Assembly (NCBI GenBank): GCA_947448305.1
Contig: CANFME010000015.1
Span: 1 to 35,314, forward strand
Source: Burkholderiaceae bacterium
Lineage (GTDB): Bacteria > Pseudomonadota > Gammaproteobacteria > Burkholderiales > Burkholderiaceae
Reading direction: 5' to 3'
Length of the DNA stretch: 35,314 nucleotides
Each line of letters starts with the position of its first letter. Positions within the stretch are counted from its first letter, which is position 1. The position numbers and the translations under genes are program-made. The notes under the pieces are model-generated. The model ran no database searches and was not told where the DNA came from. It saw only the letters and a program-made list of their open reading frames with translations. Of the stretch, positions 9,052 to 17,579 are shown in pieces.

Positions 9052-9800
9052 TTATTCATAAAAACGCCACCATTCACATGAATGGATTGGCCCGTAATGT
9101 ACCGCCCCTCCTGACCACTTAACAGCATGACCATATTCACGACCTCAGAAGCTTCGGTAAATCTACCAAATGGAATCCTAGATAAATCAAATTGGAAAGG
9201 TTTGGAAGGATCTCTTACTGTATTAGCTGGCCCCGGTGCGAGGTAATTTACATTGATATTGTATTTGGCAAACTCTAGCGCTAAAGCTCTCGTTAAGCCA
9301 GCTAGTCCTGCTTTGGCTACTGAAGAAGGTGATCGATTAGGTACCGGCATATGCCCAAACATGCCTCCCATATTGATAATGCTGCCTCCACCGGACTCAA
9401 TCATTAAAGGCACCGTGGCTTGTGTGCAATGAAAGCTACCATCTAATGTGACCGAAATGGTTCTTTGCCATTCGGCATAATCTAATTCTAAAAACGATTG
9501 GGTGGCGTGGGTCACTGCATTATTAATCAACACATCAACTCTTTGGAATTCATGCTTGATATTGTCAACCATGTCATCCACCTCTACACGATTAGTAATA
9601 TCACCAACACAGGCAATGGCCCGACCACCTAGGGCTTCTAACAACTGCAGGGTTTCATCTAAATCAGAAGTATGGGTTCTGGCATTGACTGCCACATGCG
9701 CTCCCCGCTTAGCAAATTCAAGAGCCATCGCACGTCCTAAATTTTTAGCGCCACCAGTAATAAAAACCACTTTATCTTGAAAAAAATCTGTCATTTTCAT
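9048..9800 (-). CDS. SDR-family protein lacking the usual catalytic residues
   Basis: A 250-residue short-chain dehydrogenase/reductase fold. The cofactor site is intact: ITGGAKNLGRAMALEFA (residues 15-31), GDITN and LINNAV (91-96). The catalytic tetrad is not. The serine position is Gly146 in NMGGMFG, the tyrosine position is Ser159 in SPSSVAKAG, the structural Asn is Thr118, and only Lys163 remains. It is the last of four tightly packed genes of the aromatic-acid operon, where an SDR would normally serve as a dihydrodiol or alcohol dehydrogenase. It could use an alternative chemistry, act as a binding or accessory protein, or be losing function. The alternative start ATG at 9794 is equally possible. 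Confidence 0.85.
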   Translation of the reverse strand: MKMTDFFQDKVVFITGGAKNLGRAMALEFAKRGAHVAVNARTHTSDLDETLQLLEALGGRAIACVGDITNRVEVDDMVDNIKHEFQRVDVLINNAVTHATQSFLELDYAEWQRTISVTLDGSFHCTQATVPLMIESGGGSIINMGGMFGHMPVPNRSPSSVAKAGLAGLTRALALEFAKYNINVNYLAPGPANTVRDPSKPFQFDLSRIPFGRFTEASEVVNMVMLLSGQEGRYITGQSIHVNGGVFMNN

Positions 9801-9820
9801 CCAACTTTCAACTCGTCAAT

Positions 9821-10813
9821 TTAGATCTTAAAAAACTCTAGGGCCTCAGGTGCAAATAAATCGGATACCTCGAGTTTTTGGGGTGATAAACCTTGCTCAT
9901 GGTGATAACGCGTAAACGTCTCTAGGGCCTTCATATTTCCCTCTAGGCCATAGGACCACCAATCATCTCCAAATAGTTTTTTTGCATCTTCAACGTGAGC
10001 CGTTAACCATGGCAGCATCGTTTTGAGAGCTGCGGTCTCATACAAATCATGATAGGCAATCTTTTTGGCTTCCAAAAATGCTTTCATCAGTGATTGAGCA
10101 ACCCAGCGATTGGCTTCATAAACATCCCGACGAATCACCACCACATGCATGATCGGAAAAATTTCTGTTTCGAGGAAATAGTTACGCTCTACCTCTTCAT
10201 AATTTTCAAACAAGCGCAGTACTTTACCATCACCTTTTAAATAGGTCGAAGGCATCCGAGCGGTATACAAGGCATCTAACTCTCCGTCATATAGCATTTG
10301 AGAAAGTGTTTGATCCGGCCCAATTGGACTCACTTTGAAATTGTCAGGCAAGGTCAATTTGATTTTTTCAATCCGTCCTGTTTCTTCTTCGCCACCAAAT
10401 AAATAAGGTTGAGCATCAACAGGAACACCATAATGGTCAGACAAAATACCACGAATCCAAACTGGGGCTGTCATCTGATATTCAGGGCTGGCAATTCTTT
10501 TACCAATCAAATCTTTGGGTGTTTTAATGCCACTATTGGCATTGACATAAATACAAGAGTGTCTAAAAAATCTTGATGGGTAAACGGGGATTGCAATAAA
10601 AGGTTTTTCAGGCTTAGATAGAGAAATACAGTAAGAAGAAAGTGACATTTCGGACACTTCAAACTCACGATACCTTGCCATTCTGAAAAAGGTTTCTTCA
10701 ACCGGCAGATTTAAAAAGTTTAGTGCTACGCCATCAACTTGGACTCGACCATCCATTAATGGACGCATGCGATCATAATCCCAGCAAGCAAAATTTAAAG
10801 GTAAACGATTCAT
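9821..10813 (-). CDS. 4,5-dihydroxyphthalate decarboxylase-like protein
   Basis: A 330-residue protein of the dihydroxyphthalate decarboxylase (Pht5) family, a periplasmic-binding-protein fold without a signal peptide, so cytoplasmic. Recognisable family features are the DYDRMRPLMDGRVQVDGV start, the EVSEMSLSSYCISLS run, IPVYPSRFFRHSCIYVN, and FPIMHVVVIRRDVYE. In phthalate degradation this enzyme removes one carboxyl from 4,5-dihydroxyphthalate to give protocatechuate. Its operon partners (Rieske oxygenase, dehydrogenases) fit that or a related aromatic diacid route. Some relatives are annotated as ABC-type substrate-binding proteins, so a binding role cannot be excluded. Confidence 0.82.
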   Translation of the reverse strand: MNRLPLNFACWDYDRMRPLMDGRVQVDGVALNFLNLPVEETFFRMARYREFEVSEMSLSSYCISLSKPEKPFIAIPVYPSRFFRHSCIYVNANSGIKTPKDLIGKRIASPEYQMTAPVWIRGILSDHYGVPVDAQPYLFGGEEETGRIEKIKLTLPDNFKVSPIGPDQTLSQMLYDGELDALYTARMPSTYLKGDGKVLRLFENYEEVERNYFLETEIFPIMHVVVIRRDVYEANRWVAQSLMKAFLEAKKIAYHDLYETAALKTMLPWLTAHVEDAKKLFGDDWWSYGLEGNMKALETFTRYHHEQGLSPQKLEVSDLFAPEALEFFKI

Positions 10814-10822
10814 TATTTTTTC

Positions 10823-11944
10823 CTAAGATTGGGTTGTTTCTAAATTGGGGTCGATGACCATATGGATTGGTTCTTTGACACCTTTGCCAACTAGGCTATT
10901 GAGGGCCAAATCCGTATCCTTTAAGCCCAGTAAATGGGTACTCATTTCTTTAACAGCATATTTATCACTTTGTATGAGTTGCAAAGCTAATTCAACGGAT
11001 TCATAACTATGGCCACGCATCCCTTTAACTGTTAAAAATTTAGCAATAATTTGATCACTATCAAATTCAGGAATCTTTTTTCTTTTTTGACCACCTAAAA
11101 TCACCATACCTTTTTTTCTAGCTAAAGCAACCGCAGAAATCACCGAATCTGTTCCGCCTGAAGCGCAATCAATCACTAAATCGGCCATTAGTCCACCAGT
11201 AAGATCTTTTACTGTTTGAACAAGATCCGTCCCTCCCAGTTCGATAGTGTGATCAGCACCTAATTTTATTGCTAAGGCTAAACGCTTTCGGTCAGTATCG
11301 TTAGCTAAACCAGTAATAATAATTTTATTTGCTCCTGCAGCCTTCGCTGCAACAACACAGGCGAGGCCCTGTTGCCCTGGTCCTTGAATAACTACAGTTT
11401 GACCAGGCCCGGCTCCTCCTTGCAAATAAGTCCATTCAATCCCGTTCGAGATAGGTAATGCCAAAGCCGCGTGACGGGCACTTAAACCATCAGGAACTTT
11501 ATGAAAAACAGTGTTGAGATGAAGGTACTGATAATGGCTATAGCCACCCCAAAATCCAGGAGCGACATTAAGACCAGTGGCCCCGTAACGCATTCCACCA
11601 AGTCGCCAATCGGTTGCATCACATAAGCGAAAATCACCACTGCGACAGGCATGACAAGTTCCGCAAGGGATGTACTCTTCAAGTGCAACGAGATCACCCT
11701 CTTTTAGTCGCCATTTCTCTTTTGCCAAAGAGCCCATTGATTCAATATAACCAACTGTTTCATGCCCTAAAATTAATGGGCCACGACTAGCAGGTAAATT
11801 TTGATAGTAGCCCCAATCGCTTCCACACACTCCCGTTGCGGCAACTTTAAGTAGGCCGGATTCTGGAAGTATATTAGGCTTATCAAACTCCTGAATTTCG
11901 ATATGGTTTGCAGCTAAAGCAACGGCAGCTTGAAAAGTAGTCAT
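10823..11944 (-). CDS. Zinc-dependent alcohol dehydrogenase
   Basis: A 373-residue medium-chain dehydrogenase. Catalytic zinc ligands are the Cys of TGVCGSDWG and the His and Glu of GHETVG. Structural zinc cysteines are in CGTCHACRSGDFRLC. The NAD(P) site is VVIQGPGQQGLACV, a GxGxxG variant. Its start lies 3 nt after the Rieske oxygenase stop and its own stop lies 9 nt before the decarboxylase-like gene, so it belongs to one transcript. It may oxidise a diol or hydroxymethyl intermediate of the aromatic pathway. Confidence 0.92.
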   Translation of the reverse strand: MTTFQAAVALAANHIEIQEFDKPNILPESGLLKVAATGVCGSDWGYYQNLPASRGPLILGHETVGYIESMGSLAKEKWRLKEGDLVALEEYIPCGTCHACRSGDFRLCDATDWRLGGMRYGATGLNVAPGFWGGYSHYQYLHLNTVFHKVPDGLSARHAALALPISNGIEWTYLQGGAGPGQTVVIQGPGQQGLACVVAAKAAGANKIIITGLANDTDRKRLALAIKLGADHTIELGGTDLVQTVKDLTGGLMADLVIDCASGGTDSVISAVALARKKGMVILGGQKRKKIPEFDSDQIIAKFLTVKGMRGHSYESVELALQLIQSDKYAVKEMSTHLLGLKDTDLALNSLVGKGVKEPIHMVIDPNLETTQS

Positions 11945-11947
11945 CGA

Positions 11948-13246
11948 TTAAACCGTCACGTGGGGTTTACCTGGAACTGCGATCAATGCATCAGCAGCCG
12001 CTTCCTGAAACTTTTGATCACGTCGCAGTAATAATGCTGCGGAGCGAACGCGCTGCGATTCTGGGGTTGATCCTGGTGGCGTTTGTCCTTTTTCAAGCAG
12101 TGCTTTTCCAGCATTTAACAAACGCCTACGCGCAAGCAAAATACCGTTATCGGTTGAAGTTAAATTTTCTTTAGTTCGGTCCTGAATAGAGCCCATACTT
12201 TCTTGCAATGAAGCATCCTGCATCGCAATACCATCAATCCCACTAAAGCTTAAGCCCGCTTTTTGAGCAGCACGATCCATCAAGTAGTCATTTGATTTAT
12301 TTTGAAGTGGAATAAAAGTACCAGGAATATAACGGACGTGAATACCCTTCCCCTCACTCATCGCTTGAACTTCTTTATCAGTCAAGTCACGATTAGGATG
12401 ATAGTCAAAGCTCCAGGCCCAGTTCTGATGATCATTAATCGGCACCCAAAAATGTCCATGGATGGGATGATCGCCACGTGGCGGAATAATCGTATAAGCA
12501 GGGAGTAGCCACTGCGTAATGCGCCAATAATACTGATCATCCTCGGCGTTTCTTCGCACACCAATATAAAGTCCCCCCTCGGATTCAACTACTTCAAAAA
12601 CAGGTTTTAAATCACCAAAGTTATATTGATTACCTTTAGATCCTTGAAATAGTGGATCAGAATTTAAATTTTTACCATGCAACCAAGTAACATGACTAGA
12701 GTCAATTCCGCCTTCTAAAGCTTGTAACCAATTCGTTTCTTGCAGACGCTTAGTAATAAACCTTCGCTTAGGAGGAGCGAGTGCAAATTCATATTCTGGC
12801 AACTCAGGTTGATGCTCAGGAGGCCCCATATAAATCCAAATGACACCACCGCGCTCTACGAGTGAGTAGGACTTTAATTTAATTCGGTCGCACAGTTTGC
12901 TCTCTTCTGGTTCAGACGGAATTTCGATACAGTTACCATTCACATCATATTTCCAACCATGGTAAGGGCAACGAATACCGTTCTCTTCATTTCGACCAAA
13001 CCACAATGAGACACCTCGGTGGGCACAGAACTCATCAATCACACCCAAGCGACCAATTGAATCACGAAAGGCTAACATCTTTTCTGATAATAGCTCAAGC
13101 CTTACAGGTGGGCAGTCCGGTTCAGACAACTCTTCAGCTAGCAATGCAGGGTGCCAATATCTTCTGAACAAATCTCCCATCGGTGTGCCAGGACCTGTTT
13201 GGGTAAGAAAGTCGTTTTGTTCTTTTTTTAACAAATTTATCTCCAT
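11948..13246 (-). CDS. Rieske ring-hydroxylating oxygenase, phthalate dioxygenase type
   Basis: A 432-residue oxygenase component resembling phthalate 4,5-dioxygenase (Pht3). The Rieske [2Fe-2S] ligands are in CAHRGVSLWFG and CPYHGWKYD (about residues 70-95). The mononuclear iron histidines are in GGIDSSHVTWLHG, and a later Asp lies in the catalytic domain. The start region TGPGTPMGDLFRRYWHPAL is typical of this group. It should hydroxylate or demethylate an aromatic acid using electrons from a ferredoxin and reductase. A ferredoxin gene is divergent nearby, but no reductase is seen in the window. The ATG at 13246 is preferred over the TTG one codon upstream. Confidence 0.93.
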   Translation of the reverse strand: MEINLLKKEQNDFLTQTGPGTPMGDLFRRYWHPALLAEELSEPDCPPVRLELLSEKMLAFRDSIGRLGVIDEFCAHRGVSLWFGRNEENGIRCPYHGWKYDVNGNCIEIPSEPEESKLCDRIKLKSYSLVERGGVIWIYMGPPEHQPELPEYEFALAPPKRRFITKRLQETNWLQALEGGIDSSHVTWLHGKNLNSDPLFQGSKGNQYNFGDLKPVFEVVESEGGLYIGVRRNAEDDQYYWRITQWLLPAYTIIPPRGDHPIHGHFWVPINDHQNWAWSFDYHPNRDLTDKEVQAMSEGKGIHVRYIPGTFIPLQNKSNDYLMDRAAQKAGLSFSGIDGIAMQDASLQESMGSIQDRTKENLTSTDNGILLARRRLLNAGKALLEKGQTPPGSTPESQRVRSAALLLRRDQKFQEAAADALIAVPGKPHVTV

Positions 13247-13357
13247 CAATGATCGTTGGGATGCATATTTACCCCAATATTTATAACCATTATCTTAAAC
13301 TATAATTTTTAGTTACTTTTGTTGCTTTGTTTATTTTTTATATTTAGAGAGAAGCAT

Positions 13358-13663
13358 TTGAATAAAATTGAATTATGTAATATGTCTGACGTAGAAATAG
13401 GTCAATCCCTCAAAGTTGAAAAGAATGGGCTAGTACTTGCTGTATTTAATGTAGAGGGTGAATTTTTTGTAACCGATGATCTCTGTACTCACGGCCCTGG
13501 ATCTCTATCAGAGAGTTATATTTTAGATGATATTGTGGAGTGTAACTTTCATAATGGCTCCTTTAATATCAAAACGGGAGAAGTGGTTTCTGCACCCTGT
13601 ACGGATCGACTCAAGACGTATCCGGTAACTATTGAAAATAACTTAGTTTGCATCACAGCCTAA
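13358..13663 (+). CDS. Rieske [2Fe-2S] ferredoxin
   Basis: A 101-residue Rieske-type ferredoxin. The cluster ligands are CTHGPGSLSE and CNFHNGSFN, spaced as in biphenyl/naphthalene-type ferredoxins. The TTG at 13358 is chosen as start because AGAGAGAAG lies just upstream and the protein then begins NKIELCNMSDV as full-length relatives do. An ATG at 13382 is the alternative. It is divergent from the Rieske oxygenase gene across about 110 nt, which must carry both promoters, and it most likely supplies that oxygenase with electrons. Confidence 0.92.
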   Translation: MNKIELCNMSDVEIGQSLKVEKNGLVLAVFNVEGEFFVTDDLCTHGPGSLSESYILDDIVECNFHNGSFNIKTGEVVSAPCTDRLKTYPVTIENNLVCITA

Positions 13664-13695
13664 GCTTAAGCCTGAACTTGACTTTGAGAATCCAT

Positions 13696-14649
13696 TTGAA
13701 AAATTTACTACTTATATGTCTTTTCTTCGCTCAGTCCATCTTTGCACAGACTACTAATACTTGGCCAAATAAGCCTGTAAAAATCATTGTTCCATATGGA
13801 GCAGCTGGTAGCTCCGATACTTTAGCAAGAATTATTGCTAACCAATTATCAAAATCACTCAACCAAACTTTTATCGTTGAAAACAAACCAGGCGCTGGTG
13901 GGACGATTGGATCAGAGTTTGTGGCAAAGTCTGCGCCGGATGGTTATACACTTGTCATCTCAGGAATTGGATCGCATATTATTGCGCCATTTCAATATGC
14001 CAATAAATATGATCCCGTTAAAGATTTCACGCACATTGCTTTTTTAGGTGGTCCTCCTTTGGCGATGGTAGTGAATCCAAACTTACCTATTACGGATCTT
14101 AAAAGTTTTGTAAGCTATGCAAAATCTCAACCAAATGGCATGGTGTATGGCTCCCCCGGTATTGGGACTCATGGCAATATTATTGGTCAATACTTTGCGG
14201 AAATTAATAATATCTCGCTAGTTCATGTGGGTTACAAGGGCGGCGGTACTGTCGTCAATGATATTGCGGGAGGTCAATTGCCGGCTGGAATCATGACACT
14301 AACCTCTGCAAAAACGCTAGTCATGGGTAACAAGCTGCGCTTAATCGCAGTTAGCTCATCGAAACGAATGGCTAACTTTCCTAAAGCCCCAACTTTTGAA
14401 GAATTAGGTTATCCAAAACTCACGTCTACCACTTGGTTTAGTGTCTCAGGTCCCGCTGGAATGCCAAGTAGTATTGTAGAAAAATTAAATTCCGCGATTA
14501 ATCAGTCCATGCAAACACCCGCCGCCAAAGAAAAATTGGAGTTTGAGGATATGGAATTTACTCCTATGACAACACAAGAATTTAATAAGTTTTTTCTAAA
14601 TGAGATAACGACTTGGGGTCCTATCGCAGTTAAGGTATTGCCCAAATAG
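13696..14649 (+). CDS. Tripartite tricarboxylate transporter receptor (Bug/TctC)
   Basis: A 317-residue Bug-family periplasmic receptor. The signal peptide ends at QSIFAQ. The mature part has WPNKPVKIIVPYGAAGSSD, VENKPGAGGTIG, KSAPDGYT and HVGYKGGGTVVNDIAGGQL. No ATG lies near the expected start. A TTG at 13696 gives a signal peptide of normal length, while one at 13648 would overlap the ferredoxin. It follows the ferredoxin by 32 nt, so it probably binds the aromatic or related acid used by this cluster. Confidence 0.9.
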   Translation: MKNLLLICLFFAQSIFAQTTNTWPNKPVKIIVPYGAAGSSDTLARIIANQLSKSLNQTFIVENKPGAGGTIGSEFVAKSAPDGYTLVISGIGSHIIAPFQYANKYDPVKDFTHIAFLGGPPLAMVVNPNLPITDLKSFVSYAKSQPNGMVYGSPGIGTHGNIIGQYFAEINNISLVHVGYKGGGTVVNDIAGGQLPAGIMTLTSAKTLVMGNKLRLIAVSSSKRMANFPKAPTFEELGYPKLTSTTWFSVSGPAGMPSSIVEKLNSAINQSMQTPAAKEKLEFEDMEFTPMTTQEFNKFFLNEITTWGPIAVKVLPK

Positions 14650-14731
14650 TTACTAATTACATTTTGTAAGTTATCAACGCCCTCATTAAAGAGGCCAAAA
14701 TTTACTAATACTGTGGAAGTTCTAAACAGCC

Positions 14732-14956
14732 TCAGACAGATGTCTTGAGTTTCACGCTGAAATCCGCTATACCCATCTTAAATAAAAGTTTGGCCGCAGT
14801 ATCCAAGGTTTTGAACTCTCGGGTTTCCCCTTTGGATGTTTCTAAGACACGACCATCAGCAATTACCATATATCCTTGTGACATTACTCCATAGTGAATC
14901 GACACTCGCTTTAATGCCTGAGCATTAATCAGTAACTTCATATCGTGCTCATTCAT
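14732..14956 (-). CDS. Small protein of unknown function paired with an Xre regulator
   Basis: A protein of about 74 residues that I do not recognise with confidence. It starts with an ATG overlapping the upstream regulator stop (8 nt), with GGAG 7 nt before it, so the two are translationally coupled. The sequence reads MNEHDMKLLINAQALKRVS and later FKTLDTAAKLLFKMGI, a compact mixed alpha/beta pattern with no signal peptide or metal motif. Pairing with a tiny Xre protein suggests a two-gene regulatory or toxin-antitoxin-like module, but no toxin fold is recognisable. Confidence 0.6.
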   Translation of the reverse strand: MNEHDMKLLINAQALKRVSIHYGVMSQGYMVIADGRVLETSKGETREFKTLDTAAKLLFKMGIADFSVKLKTSV

Positions 14957-15188
14957 GGATTTGCTCCATTTGATCGAATAAATCACCCTGAGGAACTTTG
15001 ACAATCAAGTCACTTACCTCAACACGCAAGTAATCACATAACTTGGAAAGTACCTCTCGATCGAAACTATTGACTCGGTCAAAGTAATATCGATCAATCG
15101 TTGCTCTGGCAATACCAGTAGCTCGACACACGTCGGCTACTTTGATGCGCTTGGCACCGAGAATGGTTGAAAGACGGCAGATTATCAT
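14949..15188 (-). CDS. Small Xre/Cro-type DNA-binding protein
   Basis: A 79-residue protein consisting almost entirely of a helix-turn-helix of the Cro/C1 type, similar to YozG-like regulators: VADVCRATGIARATIDRYY then LSKLCDYLRVEVSDLI. The ATG at 15188 is preferred to a TTG at 15197. No ribosome site is obvious, so the message may be leaderless or very short-leadered. A perfect 28-bp palindrome lies 12 nt upstream, at the likely promoter, which fits autorepression. It forms an operon with the following small gene and stands between two catabolic clusters. Confidence 0.82.
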   Translation of the reverse strand: MIICRLSTILGAKRIKVADVCRATGIARATIDRYYFDRVNSFDREVLSKLCDYLRVEVSDLIVKVPQGDLFDQMEQIHE

Positions 15189-15199
15189 TGATTTCAATC

Positions 15200-15227
15200 A
15201 TAAATTAATCGATATCGATTAATTTAT
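15200..15227. promoter_or_regulatory. 28-bp perfect palindrome, probable Xre operator
   Basis: Positions 15200-15227 form an uninterrupted palindrome centred on ATCGATATCGAT. On the minus strand a TATAAATT that could be the -10 box overlaps its edge, with TTGCAA about 15 nt further upstream. A dimer bound here would block transcription of the small Xre gene. The symmetry is exact; the operator role is inferred. Confidence 0.65.
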
Positions 15228-15384
15228 ACCCTTTTTAGCGCAATTGCAATCATTTTCATAAATTGATAAATTAGAGGCAAGATTTTTAAAATGTTATGCT
15301 TTCACTAATAAAAATAATTCCATCAAAGAGACCCGGCGCAGCATCGCTATTCCATCACATACAGCACTTGATTAAATACCTTTC

Positions 15385-16350
15385 ATGACCACGAAACTTC
15401 AGTTTTTACTCACATTCCCCGAAAAAATTCGGCATCAATATCTTTCTGGCGTTCAAGAGGCCTTTCCGAATTTAGAGATTCAAATGGCTGATCATTACTC
15501 GAAAGTAACTCCATTTATCGAGGAAGCTGAAGTACTGCTTACTTTTGGCCCCATGATGTCTGAAGAGGTTTTACAAAATGCGAAGCGTCTGAGATGGGTT
15601 CAAGCCTTAGGTTCTGGCGTAGACGGCATTTTGGATCGTCCTTCTTTAAGAAGTGATGTCATGATCACCAACATGTACGGCATCCACGGTGTTCCTGTAT
15701 CGGAAGCGGCTTTAATGTCGATGTTAGCTTTGGCCAGAAATTTATCTTGGAGTATCAAAAACCAAATTGAAAAAAAATGGAACAGAAGTATTGCACCAAG
15801 TGTTCTTCATGGTAAGACCGTTGTGATTTTAGGGGTAGGCATTATCGCTAGTGCACTAGCACCGAAATGTCAGGCGCTCGGCATGAATGTCATTGGGGTC
15901 AGCTCCGCTGTCAGAACCGTTGAGGGGTTTAACGAGATACTACCAAAAGAGCAACTACATCAAGCTGTCCAAGCCGCAGACTATTTGGTATTACTCACTC
16001 CCTACTCTGCCCAAACGCACCACCTCGTCAACCAAGAGGTGCTTGCAAACATGAAAAAAAGTGCATTTTTAATTAATTTAGCTAGGGGTGGTGTCGTTGA
16101 TGAAGCAGCACTGTTAAACAGCCTTCAAAACAAGCGAATCGCGGGAGCAGCGCTTGATGTTTTTCAGGAAGAACCACTGCCCTCTGAACATCCCTTTTGG
16201 TCAATGGACAATGTGTTAGTGACACCTCATCTCGGTGGTTTTTATGATGAGTACGTTGATCACGCACTGCCTATTTTGATTCATAACATTCAACAATATT
16301 TGAAGAATGATTTTTCAGCCATGAAAAACATTGTTCGCTTGTCCCAATAA
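15385..16350 (+). CDS. D-2-hydroxyacid dehydrogenase
   Basis: A 321-residue NAD(P)-dependent D-isomer-specific 2-hydroxyacid dehydrogenase. The nucleotide site VILGVGIIASALA (a GxGxxA variant) is followed by the catalytic Arg in LINLARGGVVDE, the Glu in DVFQEEPLP and the His in TPHLGG. It interconverts 2-oxo acids and D-2-hydroxy acids; which one cannot be told. Genes for an M24 protein and a Bug receptor follow closely on the same strand (18 and 11 nt), so it is the first gene of a three-gene operon. Confidence 0.92.
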   Translation: MTTKLQFLLTFPEKIRHQYLSGVQEAFPNLEIQMADHYSKVTPFIEEAEVLLTFGPMMSEEVLQNAKRLRWVQALGSGVDGILDRPSLRSDVMITNMYGIHGVPVSEAALMSMLALARNLSWSIKNQIEKKWNRSIAPSVLHGKTVVILGVGIIASALAPKCQALGMNVIGVSSAVRTVEGFNEILPKEQLHQAVQAADYLVLLTPYSAQTHHLVNQEVLANMKKSAFLINLARGGVVDEAALLNSLQNKRIAGAALDVFQEEPLPSEHPFWSMDNVLVTPHLGGFYDEYVDHALPILIHNIQQYLKNDFSAMKNIVRLSQ

Positions 16351-16368
16351 ACGCATAGGAATCCCAAA

Positions 16369-17568
16369 ATGGTTAACGTAACAGATAGAATCAACACTCC
16401 CATCTCTACCCAAGAACTCGAACGCAGATGGACTGCTGTTCGCACTGAAATGGCAAAACAAAAAATTGATGTCCTTGTAATGCAAGCCAACAATGACTTT
16501 ATGGGTGGGTATGTAAAGTATTTCACCGATATCCCTGCGACAAATGGCTATGTAGCGACGGTCATTTTCCCCTTACACGAAAGAATGACAGTCATCGGTC
16601 AGGGCCCCTTTAATAATGTTAGAACCTTTGCTGAAGATGGCGATCTGTTGCGACGTGGCGTAGGACAGTTCATGACCGTCCCAAGTTATGCCTCAGCTCA
16701 CTTTAGTGCGGCCTATGACGGGCAACTCGCTGAAAAAGCCTTAGCCCCTTATGTTGGTGGCAAAATTGGTTTACTGGGCACCGGAGCGATTTCCTATGCC
16801 TTAGTCAATACTTTACAAAAAGGCACGCACTCAAAATCTGAGTTTATCGATGCTTCTGAACTAGTCGATCAAATCAAAGCAATCAAAAGTCCAGAAGAAA
16901 TATCTCTCATCAGAAAAACCGCAGCGATGCAAGATGCCGCCATGCAAGCCGTCTTTGCATCGATCAAACCAGGGATGCGGGATCTAGAACTTGCTTCGAT
17001 AGCAGAACATGTAGGCCATCGCTTTGGAAGCGAACAAGGTCTCTTTTTATGTGCTTCAGGCCCGATAGGTAGCGTGCCAGTATTTGGTAATCGACATTTA
17101 CAAAACCGCGTCATTCAGGAAGGTGATCAATTTACGATCCTGATTGAAAACAGTGGAGCTGGTGGTTTTTATACAGAACTGGGTAGAACCTGCATATTAG
17201 GTGCAGCATCGGCTGTCATGAAAGAAGAGTACGAGTTTGTAATTGAGGCGCAGGATTTTACTCTTAGCCTTTTAAGGCCAGGTGCAAACTCCAAAGAGAT
17301 TTGGGAAACTTATAATCAGTTTATGAAAGACCATGGACGCCCTCCAGAGTCTAGACTGCATTGTCATGGTCAAGGCTATGACATGGTAGAAAGACCACTC
17401 GTCCGGTTTGATGAAACAATGCCTATTGCTGCCAATATGGTGATCGCAGCACATCCCACCTATGTAACAGACCAAACTTATAGTTGGAGTTGTGACACCT
17501 TCCTGATTGGTGAAACAGAAAATCAACGCTTACATCAATTTCCAAGACAACTGATTGAACTCATTTAA
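16369..17568 (+). CDS. M24-family (creatinase/Xaa-Pro peptidase-like) hydrolase
   Basis: A 399-residue pita-bread-fold protein with a creatinase-type N-terminal domain (about residues 15-160) and an M24 C-terminal domain. It keeps the histidine of LHCHGQGYD and the ERP that follows. The metal ligands of aminopeptidases are not conserved: the usual Asp-Asp pair is replaced in IENSGAGGFYTELGRT (Glu260, Glu270), and the later EP and E positions read AAHPTYV and SCDTFLIG. This resembles creatinase, which works without metal. A C-N hydrolase acting on a small amidino or amide compound is therefore more likely than a peptidase. The Bug receptor gene follows after 11 nt. Confidence 0.85.
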   Translation: MVNVTDRINTPISTQELERRWTAVRTEMAKQKIDVLVMQANNDFMGGYVKYFTDIPATNGYVATVIFPLHERMTVIGQGPFNNVRTFAEDGDLLRRGVGQFMTVPSYASAHFSAAYDGQLAEKALAPYVGGKIGLLGTGAISYALVNTLQKGTHSKSEFIDASELVDQIKAIKSPEEISLIRKTAAMQDAAMQAVFASIKPGMRDLELASIAEHVGHRFGSEQGLFLCASGPIGSVPVFGNRHLQNRVIQEGDQFTILIENSGAGGFYTELGRTCILGAASAVMKEEYEFVIEAQDFTLSLLRPGANSKEIWETYNQFMKDHGRPPESRLHCHGQGYDMVERPLVRFDETMPIAANMVIAAHPTYVTDQTYSWSCDTFLIGETENQRLHQFPRQLIELI

Positions 17569-17579
17569 AAAGGATAACA

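Noticed and set aside
14650..14731. Terminator hairpin after the Bug gene
   Set aside because: Only a 4-bp CCTC/GAGG stem is present with no clear T-run after it.
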